Shown here piece after piece: positions 7,772 through 15,901 of a stretch of DNA of 40,769 nt. The translations under genes and the position numbers were made by a program. Origin of the DNA: Acidobacteriota bacterium (lineage in GTDB: Bacteria > Acidobacteriota > Vicinamibacteria > Vicinamibacterales > UBA8438); contig WTFV01000263.1 in the NCBI GenBank assembly GCA_011523845.1, positions 1-40,769 of the forward strand, read 5' to 3'. Under the pieces are notes generated by a model that worked only from the letters and a program-made list of their open reading frames with translations, was not told where the DNA came from and searched no databases. Position 1 is the first letter of the stretch. Every line of letters begins with the position of its first letter.

Positions 7772-8308
7772 ATGTCGCGCGTAGGGAAGAAGCCGATTCC
7801 GTTGCCGCAGGGCGTAGCCGTCGCGGTCGGTCCCGACGCCGTGGAGGTCAAGGGGCCGAGGGGGACGTTGACACAGCCTCTGCCGCCGGGCGTGCGGGTC
7901 GAGGCGGCCGGCGACCAGTTGCTGGTCCACCCGGCGCGAGAGGACGCCTCGCTGGCGAAGTTCCACGGCCTCGGCCGCAGTCTGGTGGCCAACGCCGTGC
8001 ACGGCGTGTCGCAGGGCTTCAGGAAGGAGCTCGACATCGTCGGCATCGGCTACCGGGCCGAGCACACCGGCAAGCACGTCGTGTTCGCCCTGGGCTACTC
8101 GCACCCGATCGAGTTCGATATTCCGGCGGACGTGGAGATCGCGGTCGACAAGCAGACGCACATCACGGTCAGCGGGATCGATCGCCAGCGCGTGGGGCAG
8201 GTGGCGGCGGACATTCGCGCGCTCCGCAAGCCTGATCCGTACAAGCAGAAGGGCGTGCGGTACACCGGCGAGGTGTTGAAGAAGAAGGTCGGGAAGACCG
8301 GCGCATAA
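7772..8308 (+). CDS. rplF: Large ribosomal subunit protein uL6
   Basis: 178 residues with the start MSRVGKKPIPLPQGV and the C-terminal signature DPYKQKGVRYTGEVLKKKVGK. The two related uL6 domains span about residues 1-80 and 81-175. uL6 supports the sarcin-ricin region and the GTPase-associated site. It follows rpsH by 33 bases and is four bases from rplR. Confidence 0.98.
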   Translation: MSRVGKKPIPLPQGVAVAVGPDAVEVKGPRGTLTQPLPPGVRVEAAGDQLLVHPAREDASLAKFHGLGRSLVANAVHGVSQGFRKELDIVGIGYRAEHTGKHVVFALGYSHPIEFDIPADVEIAVDKQTHITVSGIDRQRVGQVAADIRALRKPDPYKQKGVRYTGEVLKKKVGKTGA

Positions 8309-8311
8309 GCG

Positions 8312-8686
8312 ATGAGAGTCAAGACCAGGAAGGACCGCCGCACGCGGGTGCGGCTACGTCAGCGCCAGCGCATCAGCGGGACTCCGGAGCGCCCGCGGCT
8401 CGCCGTCAGCCGGAGTCTGGCGCACATCTCGGCGCAGCTCATAGACGATCGCGCCGGCCGCACGATAGCCGCGGCGTCGAGCACCGAGCAGGCCGTCAGG
8501 GGGCGGTTCGAGGACGGGGCGCGCGGCGGGAACAAGGCCGGCGCGCGGATCGTCGGAGCCATCATGGCGGAACGGGCGCTGCAGAAGGGCGTGACGCGCG
8601 TCGTGTTCGATCGCGGCGGGTTCCTGTACCACGGGCGCGTGCGTTCGGTCGCGGAGGCAGCCCGTGAAGGCGGGCTGGAGTTCTAG
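8312..8686 (+). CDS. rplR: Large ribosomal subunit protein uL18
   Basis: 124 residues. RRTRVRLRQRQRISGTPERPRLAVSRS-like N-terminus and the C-terminal FDRGGFLYHGRVRSVAEAAREGGLEF motif identify uL18, the 5S rRNA-binding partner of uL5 in the central protuberance. Length is normal. The start lies only three bases after the rplF stop, so the two are probably translationally coupled. Confidence 0.98.
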   Translation: MRVKTRKDRRTRVRLRQRQRISGTPERPRLAVSRSLAHISAQLIDDRAGRTIAAASSTEQAVRGRFEDGARGGNKAGARIVGAIMAERALQKGVTRVVFDRGGFLYHGRVRSVAEAAREGGLEF

Positions 8687-8715
8687 GAGTCCGGGTAGCG
8701 AGGTCGCAGAAACCG

Positions 8716-9228
8716 ATGCGCGAATCACGAGCGAACATCGACCCGACGGTGCTCGACCTGAAGGATGCGGTCGTGTCCATCAACCGCGTCACCAAGGTGG
8801 TCAAGGGCGGCAAGAACCTCAGCTTCAGCGCGCTCGTCGTCGTCGGCGACGGCGCCGGGCACTGCGGTTTCGCCGTCGGCAAGGCGAAGGAGGTTCCGTC
8901 GGCCATCAAGAAGGGGATCGAGGCGGCGAAGAAGGCGCTGATCCGGGTGCCGTTGCAGTCGACGTCGATTCCGCACCCGATCCTGGGACGATTCGGAGCC
9001 GGCCGCGTCCTCCTGAAGCCGGCCCCGGAGGGCACCGGCATCATTGCCGGGGGGGCGGTACGGGCCGTCGTCGAGCTGGCCGGGATTCACGACATCCTGA
9101 CCAAGTCGCTCGGGTCGGACAATCCGCAGAACGTCGTGCGCGCGACGTTCGCCGGCCTCGACGGGCTCAAGGATCCGGTCGAGGTGGCCAGGCTGCGCGG
9201 GCGGGATCTGGAGGAGCTCACCGCCTGA
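8716..9228 (+). CDS. rpsE: Small ribosomal subunit protein uS5
   Basis: 170 residues. The dsRBD-like N-terminal half has INRVTKVVKGGKNLSFSALVVVGD (about residues 17-40) and GKAKEVPSAIKKGIEAAKK. The C-terminal half contains GTGIIAGGAVRAVVELAGIHD and the KSLGSDNPQNVVRAT block. uS5 helps maintain decoding accuracy and unwind mRNA at the entry channel. The start follows rplR by 29 bases. Confidence 0.98.
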   Translation: MRESRANIDPTVLDLKDAVVSINRVTKVVKGGKNLSFSALVVVGDGAGHCGFAVGKAKEVPSAIKKGIEAAKKALIRVPLQSTSIPHPILGRFGAGRVLLKPAPEGTGIIAGGAVRAVVELAGIHDILTKSLGSDNPQNVVRATFAGLDGLKDPVEVARLRGRDLEELTA

Positions 9229-9242
9229 GCGGAGCAACGGAC

Positions 9243-9449
9243 ATGAGACGAGCTACGCGAAACGAGGGGGCCAAGCGGGTGCGCGTCACCCTCGTCAAGA
9301 GCTGGATAGGGTACGACAAGCGCCAGCAACGGATCGTCCGCGGGCTCGGCCTGCGCCGAATCGGCCATTCGGTCGACGTGGTGGACAACCCGTCGATCCG
9401 GGGCATGATTCGTGCGGTGCAGCACCTCGTCACGACGACGGAGCGGTGA
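9243..9449 (+). CDS. rpmD: Large ribosomal subunit protein uL30
   Basis: 68 residues from the ATG at 9243; the frame is open far upstream, but uL30 homology begins near RVRVTLVKSWIGYDKRQ. GLGLRRIGHSVDVVDNPSIRGMI is the conserved centre. About eight N-terminal residues (RRATRNEGA) precede the usual start region. uL30 is absent from some bacterial phyla but kept here. The stop overlaps a possible GTG start of rplO; the ATG used here for rplO is three bases later. Confidence 0.95.
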   Translation: MRRATRNEGAKRVRVTLVKSWIGYDKRQQRIVRGLGLRRIGHSVDVVDNPSIRGMIRAVQHLVTTTER

Positions 9450-9451
9450 CC

Positions 9452-9949
9452 ATGGCGACGGACAGGCGACCGATGGATCTCAGCACGCTGCAGCCGCCGA
9501 AGGGGGCGCGCCGCAGCCGGAAGCGCGTCGGCCGCGGCGAGGGAAGCGGCACCGGGGTGACCGCCGGGCGCGGGCACAAGGGGCAGCAGTCGAGGTCGGG
9601 GTACTCGCGCAAGCGTGGCTTCGAAGGCGGACAGATGCCGATTCACCGGCGTCTGCCGAAGCGCGGCTTCCGCAATCCGTTCCGTATTGCGTACGAGGTC
9701 GTCAACCTCGACACGCTCGAGGCGCGCTTCGAGGCGGGCGACGACGTGACCCCGGAAGTACTGCGCGAGCGCGGACTGATCAGCCGCACGGGGCTGGTCA
9801 AGGTGCTTGCGCGCGGCGAGCTCAGCAAGGCGCTCTCCGTGACGGCGCACCGTTTCAGCGCGAAAGCGAGTGAGCGCATCACGGCGGCGGGCGGCCGCAC
9901 GGACATCGCGCCGCGCGTTCGGCCCAAGGCCAAGGAAGCCGCGCAATGA
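9452..9949 (+). CDS. rplO: Large ribosomal subunit protein uL15
   Basis: 165 residues from the ATG at 9452, chosen for the GGAG about eight bases upstream. Two other starts are possible: GTG 9446 overlapping the rpmD stop, and ATG 9473, where homology (MDLSTLQPPKGARRSRKRVGRG) begins. The glycine-rich N-terminal extension GEGSGTGVTAGRGHKGQQSRSG threads into 23S rRNA, and the C-terminal globular domain follows. The stop overlaps secY (ATGA). Confidence 0.95.
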   Translation: MATDRRPMDLSTLQPPKGARRSRKRVGRGEGSGTGVTAGRGHKGQQSRSGYSRKRGFEGGQMPIHRRLPKRGFRNPFRIAYEVVNLDTLEARFEAGDDVTPEVLRERGLISRTGLVKVLARGELSKALSVTAHRFSAKASERITAAGGRTDIAPRVRPKAKEAAQ

Positions 9950-11334
9950 TCGAGAGCGTCAAGAACGTCTTCGCGATTCCGGAGCTGCGCAAGCGGGTGC
10001 TGTTCACGCTCGGCATTCTGGGCGTGTACCGCATCGGCAGCCATATCCCGACGCCCGGCGTGAACACGGAGGCGCTTCAGATTCTGGTCGAGCAGGCCGG
10101 CAACACCATGTTCGGCCTGTACAACATGTTCTCGGGCGGCAACCTGGCGCAGGCGACGATCTTCGCGCTGGGCATCATGCCGTACATCAGCGCGTCGATC
10201 ATCCTGCAGTTGCTGACCGTCGTCTGGCCCTACCTCGAGCGTCTGTCGAAGGAAGGCGAGCTCGGTCGCCGGAAAATCACGCAGTACACGCGCTACAGCA
10301 CGATTCTGCTCTGCGTCATCCAGTCGATTGCGATTGCGATATTCCTCGAACGGCAGACCAACATCGCGGGTGGCCTGCCGCTGGTCTACGAGCCGGGCTG
10401 GTCGTTCCGGCTGATGACGGTGCTGACCCTGACGACGGGCACCGCCTTCATCATGTGGCTCGGCGAGCAGATCACCGAGCGCGGCGTCGGCAACGGCATG
10501 TCGCTGATCATCTTCGCGGGCATCGTCGTCGGGCTGCCGACGGCCGTGCTCACGACGCTGGATCAGATGCGCAGCGGCGCGATCGGCCTGTTCACGCTGA
10601 TTGCGCTCGTGGTGGTGATGGTCCTGGTGATCGGCGCCGTCGTCTTCATCGAGCGCGGACACCGTCGCGTGACCGTCCAGTACGCCAGGCGGGTCGTGGG
10701 GCGCCGCATGTACGGCGGCACGAGCACGCACATCCCGCTCAAGGTCAACACCGGCGGCGTCATCCCGGTGATCTTCGCCTCGTCGATCCTGGCGTTCCCG
10801 GCCACGGCGGCGACCGCGTTCCCGGTGGGGGGCTGGTTCCAGACGGTGACCGACCAGATGCAGAACGGCATGCCGGCCTACTACATGCTGTTCGTCGGCG
10901 GCATCATCTTCTTCGCCTACTTCTACACCGCGATCATCTTCAATCCGGACGACGTCGCGGAGAACATGCGCAAGTACGGCGGGTTCATCCCCGGCATCCG
11001 CCCGGGCAAGCGGACCGCGGAGCACATCGATACGATCCTGACCCGGATCACCTTCGCCGGTTCCATATATCTGGCCCTGGTGGCCGTGATGCCGGACCTG
11101 ATGATCACCGGATTCAGGGCCGATGCGGTCCCGTTCATCGGCGATCAACTCGACGTGCTCCTGCCCGGGTTCATCACCAACGGGCTTGGCGTGACGTTCT
11201 ACTTCGGCGGCACCTCGCTGCTGATCATCGTGGGCGTCTCGATGGACACGGTGCAGCAGGTCGAATCGCAGTTGATCATGCGGCACTACGACGGCTTCAT
11301 GAAGAAGACGCGGATTCGGGGGCGGCGCGCGTAG
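9946..11334 (+). CDS. secY: Protein translocase subunit SecY
   Basis: 462 residues with ten predicted membrane helices, the usual SecY architecture. SecY forms the protein-conducting channel with SecE and SecG. Signature stretches include YRIGSHIPTPGVN (about residues 26-38), the plug-side FALGIMPYISASIILQLL, and the cytoplasmic loop GHRRVTVQYARRVVGRRMYGG. C-terminal IRGRRA is basic. The ATG overlaps the rplO stop, so membrane translocon synthesis is coupled to the ribosomal array. Confidence 0.98.
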   Translation: MIESVKNVFAIPELRKRVLFTLGILGVYRIGSHIPTPGVNTEALQILVEQAGNTMFGLYNMFSGGNLAQATIFALGIMPYISASIILQLLTVVWPYLERLSKEGELGRRKITQYTRYSTILLCVIQSIAIAIFLERQTNIAGGLPLVYEPGWSFRLMTVLTLTTGTAFIMWLGEQITERGVGNGMSLIIFAGIVVGLPTAVLTTLDQMRSGAIGLFTLIALVVVMVLVIGAVVFIERGHRRVTVQYARRVVGRRMYGGTSTHIPLKVNTGGVIPVIFASSILAFPATAATAFPVGGWFQTVTDQMQNGMPAYYMLFVGGIIFFAYFYTAIIFNPDDVAENMRKYGGFIPGIRPGKRTAEHIDTILTRITFAGSIYLALVAVMPDLMITGFRADAVPFIGDQLDVLLPGFITNGLGVTFYFGGTSLLIIVGVSMDTVQQVESQLIMRHYDGFMKKTRIRGRRA

Positions 11335-11521
11335 GGGAGCGAGCCGGATCGATGGGAGAGTCTTGCGCGCGGCGCGACGACGGGGGCTGCGCCGGACCTG
11401 CGCGAGGCATCGAGGCAACATGTTGTACGTTCGCGAGCACGAGAAGGACGAGGCGGCCGGTGGCCGAAGGCCGCACGGATCGATGGTCACCGAGCTGGTG
11501 CCCAGGGAGGTCCGGAGGCCG
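11335..11521 (+). other. 187-base spacer between secY and adk
   Basis: No separate gene is supported. The adk frame is open through the spacer, with in-frame ATGs near 11420 and 11483, but the encoded residues do not resemble adenylate kinase. It contains short GC palindromic stretches (for example GGCCGGTGGCC around 11457) and no clear promoter. It may be a leader or a genuine N-terminal extension of Adk. Confidence 0.4.
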
Positions 11522-12181
11522 ATGGCGTTGAATCTGATGCTGATGGGGCCGCCCGGAGCCGGCAAGGGCACGCAGGCGCGCCGTCTGGCCCGCGGGTTTC
11601 GCTTGCCGCACATCGCGACCGGCGACATCCTGCGCGAGGCGGTGGAGGCGGGCAGCCCGCTCGGCCGTGCCGCGGCGGCCATCATGGACGCCGGGCGGCT
11701 CGTCGGCGACGACATCATGATCGGGATCGTGCGGCAGCGGCTCGAGCGGCCCGATGCGGCCACCGGCTTCGTGCTCGACGGGTTCCCCCGCACCGTTCCG
11801 CAGGCCGAGGCGCTCGACGCGATGCTCGACCGCCGGAATCCGCTCGTCGTGATCGACATCGCCGTGGACGATGCGGACATCGTTCGCCGGCTGTCGAAAC
11901 GCCGCGTGTGCACGGCGTGCGGGACCATCGTCGGGGCGGCGGAGGCGAACCCGCCGGCGGTGTGCCCGGACTGCGGCGGCGGGCTCGTGCAGCGCCGCGA
12001 CGATCGCGAGTCGGTGGTACTGGAGCGCCTGGCGGTGTACCGGGAGCAGACGGCGCCCCTGATCGACTACTACCGGAATCGTCCGACCTTCCGGTCGGTC
12101 GACGGCAGCCCGGGCCCGGACGAGGTCGCGGCCGCAGTGGCGGACGCGGCCCACGGCAGGTCGGTCCGACGGACGGCGTAG
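11522..12181 (+). CDS. adk: Adenylate kinase, zinc-type LID
   Basis: 219 residues from the ATG at 11522. It interconverts ATP + AMP and 2 ADP in the cytoplasm. The P-loop GPPGAGKGT is at residues 9-17, the ATGDILR AMP-binding segment near 32-38, and GFVLDGFPRT at 82-91. The LID has four cysteines (C130, C133, C148, C151) that match the zinc-binding long form. The in-frame ATG at 11483 would add MVTELVPREVRRP, which has no counterpart in the family. Classic position between secY and map. Confidence 0.96.
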   Translation: MALNLMLMGPPGAGKGTQARRLARGFRLPHIATGDILREAVEAGSPLGRAAAAIMDAGRLVGDDIMIGIVRQRLERPDAATGFVLDGFPRTVPQAEALDAMLDRRNPLVVIDIAVDDADIVRRLSKRRVCTACGTIVGAAEANPPAVCPDCGGGLVQRRDDRESVVLERLAVYREQTAPLIDYYRNRPTFRSVDGSPGPDEVAAAVADAAHGRSVRRTA

Positions 12182-12199
12182 AGCCGGGCGAGCGCGCTG

Positions 12200-13012
12200 A
12201 TGATCTCCTGCAAGAGCCCGGCCGAGCTGCAGCGCATGCGCGCCGCCAACGCGCTGGTGGCCGAGGTGTTGGGGGAGCTGCGGGGGGTCGTGGGCGAGGG
12301 CGTGACGACGCGCGAGCTCGACGTGCTCGCGGAAGACCGCGTGCGCGCGGCGGGTGCGATCCCGGCGTTCAAGGGGTATCACAATTACCCCGCCACGCTC
12401 TGCACCTCGGTGAACGAGGAAGTGGTGCACGGGATTCCGTCGGGTCGTCGCCTGCGCGACGGCGACATCGTATCGATCGATCTGGGGGTCGTGCTGAACG
12501 ACTACTACGGCGACGCGGCGGTAACGCTGCCCGTGGGCACGATCAGCGAGCCCGCGGAGATGCTGTTGCACGTGACCGAGCAGGCCCTGGCCCGCTCCAT
12601 CGCACAGGTTCGGTTGGGCGGCCACGTCTCCGATCTCGGGCACGCCGTGCAGCGTCACGTCGAGGCGCACGGCTACTCCGTCGTGCGGGAGTTCGTGGGA
12701 CACGGCATCGGAACGAGTCTGCACGAGGAGCCGCAGGTGCCGAACTACGGCGAGCCGGGCCAGGGACCGCGACTCGTGGAGGGCATGGTTCTGGCCATCG
12801 AGCCGATGGTCAGCATGGGCAAGCCGGCCGTGAAGGTGCTTCGCGATGGATGGACGGCGGTCACGCGCGACGGCAGCCTGGCCGCGCACTTCGAGCATTC
12901 GGTGGCGGTCACCGCGGACGGACCGTTCGTGCTGAGTCGCCCGCCACAGGAGGCGGGGAGCGCCGGTGACGGCGCAGCCGCGATGACGTGGGCGCCGCTC
13001 GACGGCGCCTAG
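12200..13012 (+). CDS. map: Methionine aminopeptidase, type I
   Basis: 270 residues. It removes the initiator Met from nascent chains using two metal ions. The ligands expected from the E. coli enzyme are all in place with a constant offset: D94, D105, H168, E201 and E232, plus catalytic H78 (EEVVHGIP). No N-terminal SH3-like or zinc extension is present, so it is type Ia. A short Gly/Ala-rich tail follows about residue 250. infA would normally come next but does not. Confidence 0.97.
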   Translation: MISCKSPAELQRMRAANALVAEVLGELRGVVGEGVTTRELDVLAEDRVRAAGAIPAFKGYHNYPATLCTSVNEEVVHGIPSGRRLRDGDIVSIDLGVVLNDYYGDAAVTLPVGTISEPAEMLLHVTEQALARSIAQVRLGGHVSDLGHAVQRHVEAHGYSVVREFVGHGIGTSLHEEPQVPNYGEPGQGPRLVEGMVLAIEPMVSMGKPAVKVLRDGWTAVTRDGSLAAHFEHSVAVTADGPFVLSRPPQEAGSAGDGAAAMTWAPLDGA

Positions 13013-13094
13013 GAGCTTGCGCCGCAGAACGGCGCGGACTGCTGAAGGGTTGGTTGGGCGGCAAGCGGAGCCGCAGGCGACGATTGTCGGGCTG
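13012..13094 (+). repeat. Intergenic hairpin repeat, copy B (map-rpmJ)
   Basis: GGAGCTTGCGCCG followed by CAGAA and CGGCG gives a 5-bp core stem, with flanking weaker pairing. The second module has GCGGAGCCGC and the shared sequence GGCGACG. It aligns along its length with the copies at 3960 and 14101. It fills most of the 105-base space where infA is found in many other bacteria. Confidence 0.72.
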
Positions 13095-13117
13095 GCGATC
13101 AACGAAGAGAGGACGTC

Positions 13118-13231
13118 ATGAAGGTGCGGGCTTCGGTCAAACGGATGTGCAGCAGGTGCAAGATAGTGCGCCGCCGGGGGGTGGTGCGGGTGATCTGCAC
13201 GAACCCGAAGCACAAGCAGAGGCAGGGGTAA
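13118..13231 (+). CDS. rpmJ: Large ribosomal subunit protein bL36, zinc type
   Basis: 37 residues, the usual length: MKVRASVKRMCSRCKIVRRR then GVVRVICTNPKHKQRQG. The zinc ligands C11, C14, C27 and H32 are intact, so this is the zinc-dependent form. bL36 binds 23S rRNA late in 50S assembly. The ATG is preceded by GAGAGGACGTC, a reasonable ribosome binding site. It starts the alpha-type section rpmJ-rpsM-rpsK-rpsD-rpoA-rplQ. Confidence 0.97.
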   Translation: MKVRASVKRMCSRCKIVRRRGVVRVICTNPKHKQRQG

Positions 13232-13237
13232 CGACTC

Positions 13238-13612
13238 ATGGCACGCATTGCTGGCGTCGATCTGCCGCGCTCGAAGCGGGTTGAGGTCGGGCTGACCTAC
13301 ATCTTCGGGATCGGGCCGGCCCGGTCGGTCGAGATACTGGGCACGGCCGGCGTGAGCCCCGATACGCGCGTCAAGGATCTGACCGAGGAAGAGGTCCGGC
13401 AGATCGGCCGCGCCATCGAGGAGTTCGGCCGGGTCGAGGGCGACCTGCGCAAGGAGATCTCGCTGAACATCAAGCGCCTGATCGAGATCGGATGCTATCG
13501 TGGCCTGCGCCACAGGCGGAATCTGCCGGTGCGCGGCCAGCGGACGAACACGAACGCCCGGACCCGGAAGGGCCCGCGCCGCGGAGCGGTCGCCAAGAAG
13601 AAGACGAGCTGA
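13238..13612 (+). CDS. rpsM: Small ribosomal subunit protein uS13
   Basis: 124 residues. MARIAGVDLPRSKRVEVGLTYIFGIG at the start and RGLRHRRNLPVRGQRTNTNARTRKGPRR near the end are diagnostic. uS13 joins the 30S head to the 50S central protuberance (bridges B1a/b) and touches P-site tRNA through its basic tail. It lies six bases after rpmJ. Confidence 0.98.
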   Translation: MARIAGVDLPRSKRVEVGLTYIFGIGPARSVEILGTAGVSPDTRVKDLTEEEVRQIGRAIEEFGRVEGDLRKEISLNIKRLIEIGCYRGLRHRRNLPVRGQRTNTNARTRKGPRRGAVAKKKTS

Positions 13613-13654
13613 ACGGGCGATCCCCCGTAGCGTCACAGCATCGAATACGCGACT

Positions 13655-14095
13655 ATGGCCAAGAGCGACAGCGAATCGGGAAAGCAGCCGGCCGGCCGGC
13701 CGAAGCGCCGCAAGAAGACGTTCAAGAAGCGGGGCGAGAAGCGGGTCGTCCATCACGGGGTGGTGCACATTCAGGCGTCGTTCAACAACACCATCATCAC
13801 CGTCACCGACAGCGCCGGCGCCGTGCTGTCGTGGTCGAGCGCCGGCGGCATCGGCTTCAAGGGGTCGCGGAAGGGCACGCCCTTCGCGGCAACCCAGGCG
13901 GCGATGGCGGCGGGACACGCGGCCAAGGCGTACGGCGTGCGCACGATCGAGGTCAGGGTGAAGGGTCCCGGCGCCGGCCGGGAATCGGCGATCCGGGCGC
14001 TGCAGACGTCGGTCGGCCTGGACATCAAGTCGATCCGCGACGTGACGCCCATCCCGCACAACGGATGCCGGCCGCCCAAGAAGCGGCGCGTGTGA
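13655..14095 (+). CDS. rpsK: Small ribosomal subunit protein uS11
   Basis: 146 residues. The conserved core begins at VHIQASFNNTIITVTD (about residue 36). The N-terminal 35 residues are a lysine/arginine-rich extension (RPKRRKKTFKKRGEKR), longer than the roughly 15 residues seen in E. coli. The end VTPIPHNGCRPPKKRRV is classic. uS11 lies on the 30S platform near the mRNA exit. Stop is followed by repeat copy C. Confidence 0.97.
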   Translation: MAKSDSESGKQPAGRPKRRKKTFKKRGEKRVVHHGVVHIQASFNNTIITVTDSAGAVLSWSSAGGIGFKGSRKGTPFAATQAAMAAGHAAKAYGVRTIEVRVKGPGAGRESAIRALQTSVGLDIKSIRDVTPIPHNGCRPPKKRRV

Positions 14096-14100
14096 CGGCC

Positions 14101-14185
14101 GGGAGCCTGCGCCGTAGAACGGCGTGGACTCCGGGAGAGAGTTGGTTGGCGGAGAGCGGAGCCGCGGGCGACGGTCTCCGGCCGT
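14101..14185 (+). repeat. Intergenic hairpin repeat, copy C (rpsK-rpsD)
   Basis: CGCCGT (14110-14115) pairs with ACGGCG (14119-14124) around an AGA loop. Pairing continues outward through wobble pairs to GGAG (14102-14105) and CTCC (14129-14132). The downstream module contains GCGGAGCCGC. It aligns with copies at 3960 and 13012. It ends about 30 bases before the rpsD start. Confidence 0.75.
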
Positions 14186-14213
14186 CGTGGTCGAGTGAGG
14201 GAGATCTGGAAGC

Positions 14214-14843
14214 ATGGCACGGTACGCTGGTCCGGTTTGCCGCTTGTGCCGGCGAGAAGGCATGAAGCTGTTTCTCAAGGGTGAGCGCTGTCACGCCGAG
14301 AAGTGCGCGGTCGAGCGGCGCAACGTGCCGCCGGGGCACCACGGCAAGGGCCGCAAGGCCAAGTTGCAGGGCTACGGGTTGCAGCTCCGCGAGAAGCAGC
14401 GCGTGAAGCGCATGTACGGCGTGCTCGAACGACAGTTCCGCCGTTACTTCCACGAGGCCGACCGCCGGAAGGGAATCACCGGCGAGACGCTGCTGCAGTT
14501 GCTCGAGAGCCGGCTCGACAACGTGATCTACCGGCTCGGCTTCGCGACCTCGCGCCCCCAGGCGCGCCAGTTGGTGCGGCACGGGCACTTTCTCGTGAAC
14601 GGGCGGCGCGCCGACGTCCCATCGTATTCGTTGCGGGCCGGGGACCGGGTGAGCGTGAAGGCGAAGAGCGCGAGCAACCCCGCGATCGCGTACGCCCGCG
14701 AAGAGGTCAAGGGCCGCGGCATTCCCGAGTGGCTCGAATTGGGCGCCGACGGGCAGGAGGGACGCTTCGCATCCGTACCGACCCGGGAGCAGTTGAACCT
14801 GCCGGTGCAGGAGCAGTTGATCGTCGAGCTCTACTCGAAGTAG
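14214..14843 (+). CDS. rpsD: Small ribosomal subunit protein uS4, zinc type
   Basis: 209 residues. MARYAGPVCRLCRREGMKLFLKGERC includes the zinc ligands C9, C12, C26 and C31, the C+ form of uS4. The S4 RNA-binding domain spans about residues 99-160 (LESRLDNVIYRLGFATSR, RQLVRHGHFLVNGRR). The end EQLIVELYSK is typical. uS4 initiates 30S assembly and in E. coli represses its own operon, so the structured repeat immediately upstream is of interest. Confidence 0.98.
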   Translation: MARYAGPVCRLCRREGMKLFLKGERCHAEKCAVERRNVPPGHHGKGRKAKLQGYGLQLREKQRVKRMYGVLERQFRRYFHEADRRKGITGETLLQLLESRLDNVIYRLGFATSRPQARQLVRHGHFLVNGRRADVPSYSLRAGDRVSVKAKSASNPAIAYAREEVKGRGIPEWLELGADGQEGRFASVPTREQLNLPVQEQLIVELYSK

Positions 14844-14895
14844 AGCGCGCCGACGCATCCATCACCCGCGTGCTGCGCGGAAAGGACTGAACTCG

Positions 14896-15894
14896 ATGCT
14901 GTGGAAAGGCTTCCAGCGACCCAAGCTGCTGGAGTACGACCGCGAAACCCTCACCGACCAGTACGGGCGCTTCAGCGCGCAGCCGTTCGAACGCGGCTTC
15001 GGTACGACGATCGGCAACGCGCTGCGTCGCGTGCTGCTCTCGTCGATCGAGGGAGCAGCGGTGACCGCGGTCAAGATCGATGGGGTGCTGCACGAGTTTT
15101 CGCCGATTCAGGGCGTGGTCGAGGACGCGACGGACATCATCCTCAATCTCAAGCAGGTGCCGATCAAGATGCACGTCGACGGGGTGAAGGCCGTGTCCAT
15201 CCGGTCCGACGCACCGGGCGAGATCAGGGCGGGCGACATCCGGACCGACGCCGACATCGAGATCCTCGATCCGGACGTCCACATCGCGACCGTGTCCGAG
15301 GGCGGCGCCCTCAACATGGAGATGCGCGTCAAGCGCGGCCGGGGCTACGTGTCCGCCGACAAGAACTTCGACGAGGACCTGGGGATCGGCTGGATTCCGG
15401 TCGACTCGATCCATTCACCGATCAAGAAGGTGAACTACCTCGTCGAGGCGGCGCGGCTCGGTCAGACCACCGACTACGACAAGCTGACGATCGACGTATG
15501 GACCGACGGGACGATCAGCGCCCGCGATGCCGTGTCGCTCGGGGCGAAGCTGGTGCGGGACCATCTGAACATCTTCATCGACATCGATGACGCAGCCGAG
15601 GAGGCGGAGGAGCCGGAGCCGGAGCCGGCCGCCGCCGTGGTGAACGAGCATCTCGACAAGAGCGTCGAGGAGCTGGAGCTGTCCGTGCGTTCGTACAACT
15701 GCCTGAAGAACGCCAACATCCGGACGATCCGCGAGCTGGTTCAGAAGAGCGAGCCCGAGATGCTCCAGACGAAGAACTTCGGACGGAAGTCGCTGAACGA
15801 GATCAAGGAGATCCTGGTCGACATGGGGCTGAGCCTCGGGATGCGACTGGACCAGCCGGCGGACAGCGTGCCCGCGCAGGCGGAGGCGGAGTGA
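14896..15894 (+). CDS. rpoA: RNA polymerase alpha subunit
   Basis: 332 residues. The N-terminal dimerisation domain spans about residues 1-235 (FGTTIGNALRRVLLSSIEGAAVTAVKIDGV). An acidic linker (EEAEEPEPEPAAA) follows, then the C-terminal domain (about 255-322) that contacts UP elements and activators (SVRSYNCLKNANIRTIRELVQKSE, NFGRKSLNEIKEILVDMGLSLG). A short Ala/Glu tail ends it. Usual position between rpsD and rplQ. Confidence 0.98.
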   Translation: MLWKGFQRPKLLEYDRETLTDQYGRFSAQPFERGFGTTIGNALRRVLLSSIEGAAVTAVKIDGVLHEFSPIQGVVEDATDIILNLKQVPIKMHVDGVKAVSIRSDAPGEIRAGDIRTDADIEILDPDVHIATVSEGGALNMEMRVKRGRGYVSADKNFDEDLGIGWIPVDSIHSPIKKVNYLVEAARLGQTTDYDKLTIDVWTDGTISARDAVSLGAKLVRDHLNIFIDIDDAAEEAEEPEPEPAAAVVNEHLDKSVEELELSVRSYNCLKNANIRTIRELVQKSEPEMLQTKNFGRKSLNEIKEILVDMGLSLGMRLDQPADSVPAQAEAE

Positions 15895-15901
15895 TCGAGT
15901 C

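Noticed and set aside
9643..11928. A 761-codon open frame on the minus strand opposite rplO and secY
   Set aside because: Antisense to SecY, whose membrane helices and motifs are intact; His/Asp/Arg-rich shadow.
11297..14278. A 993-codon open frame on the minus strand through adk, map and rpsM-rpsK
   Set aside because: It lies antisense to clear conserved genes, is Arg/His/Pro-rich and has no recognisable domain. Long antisense frames are expected at this GC content.
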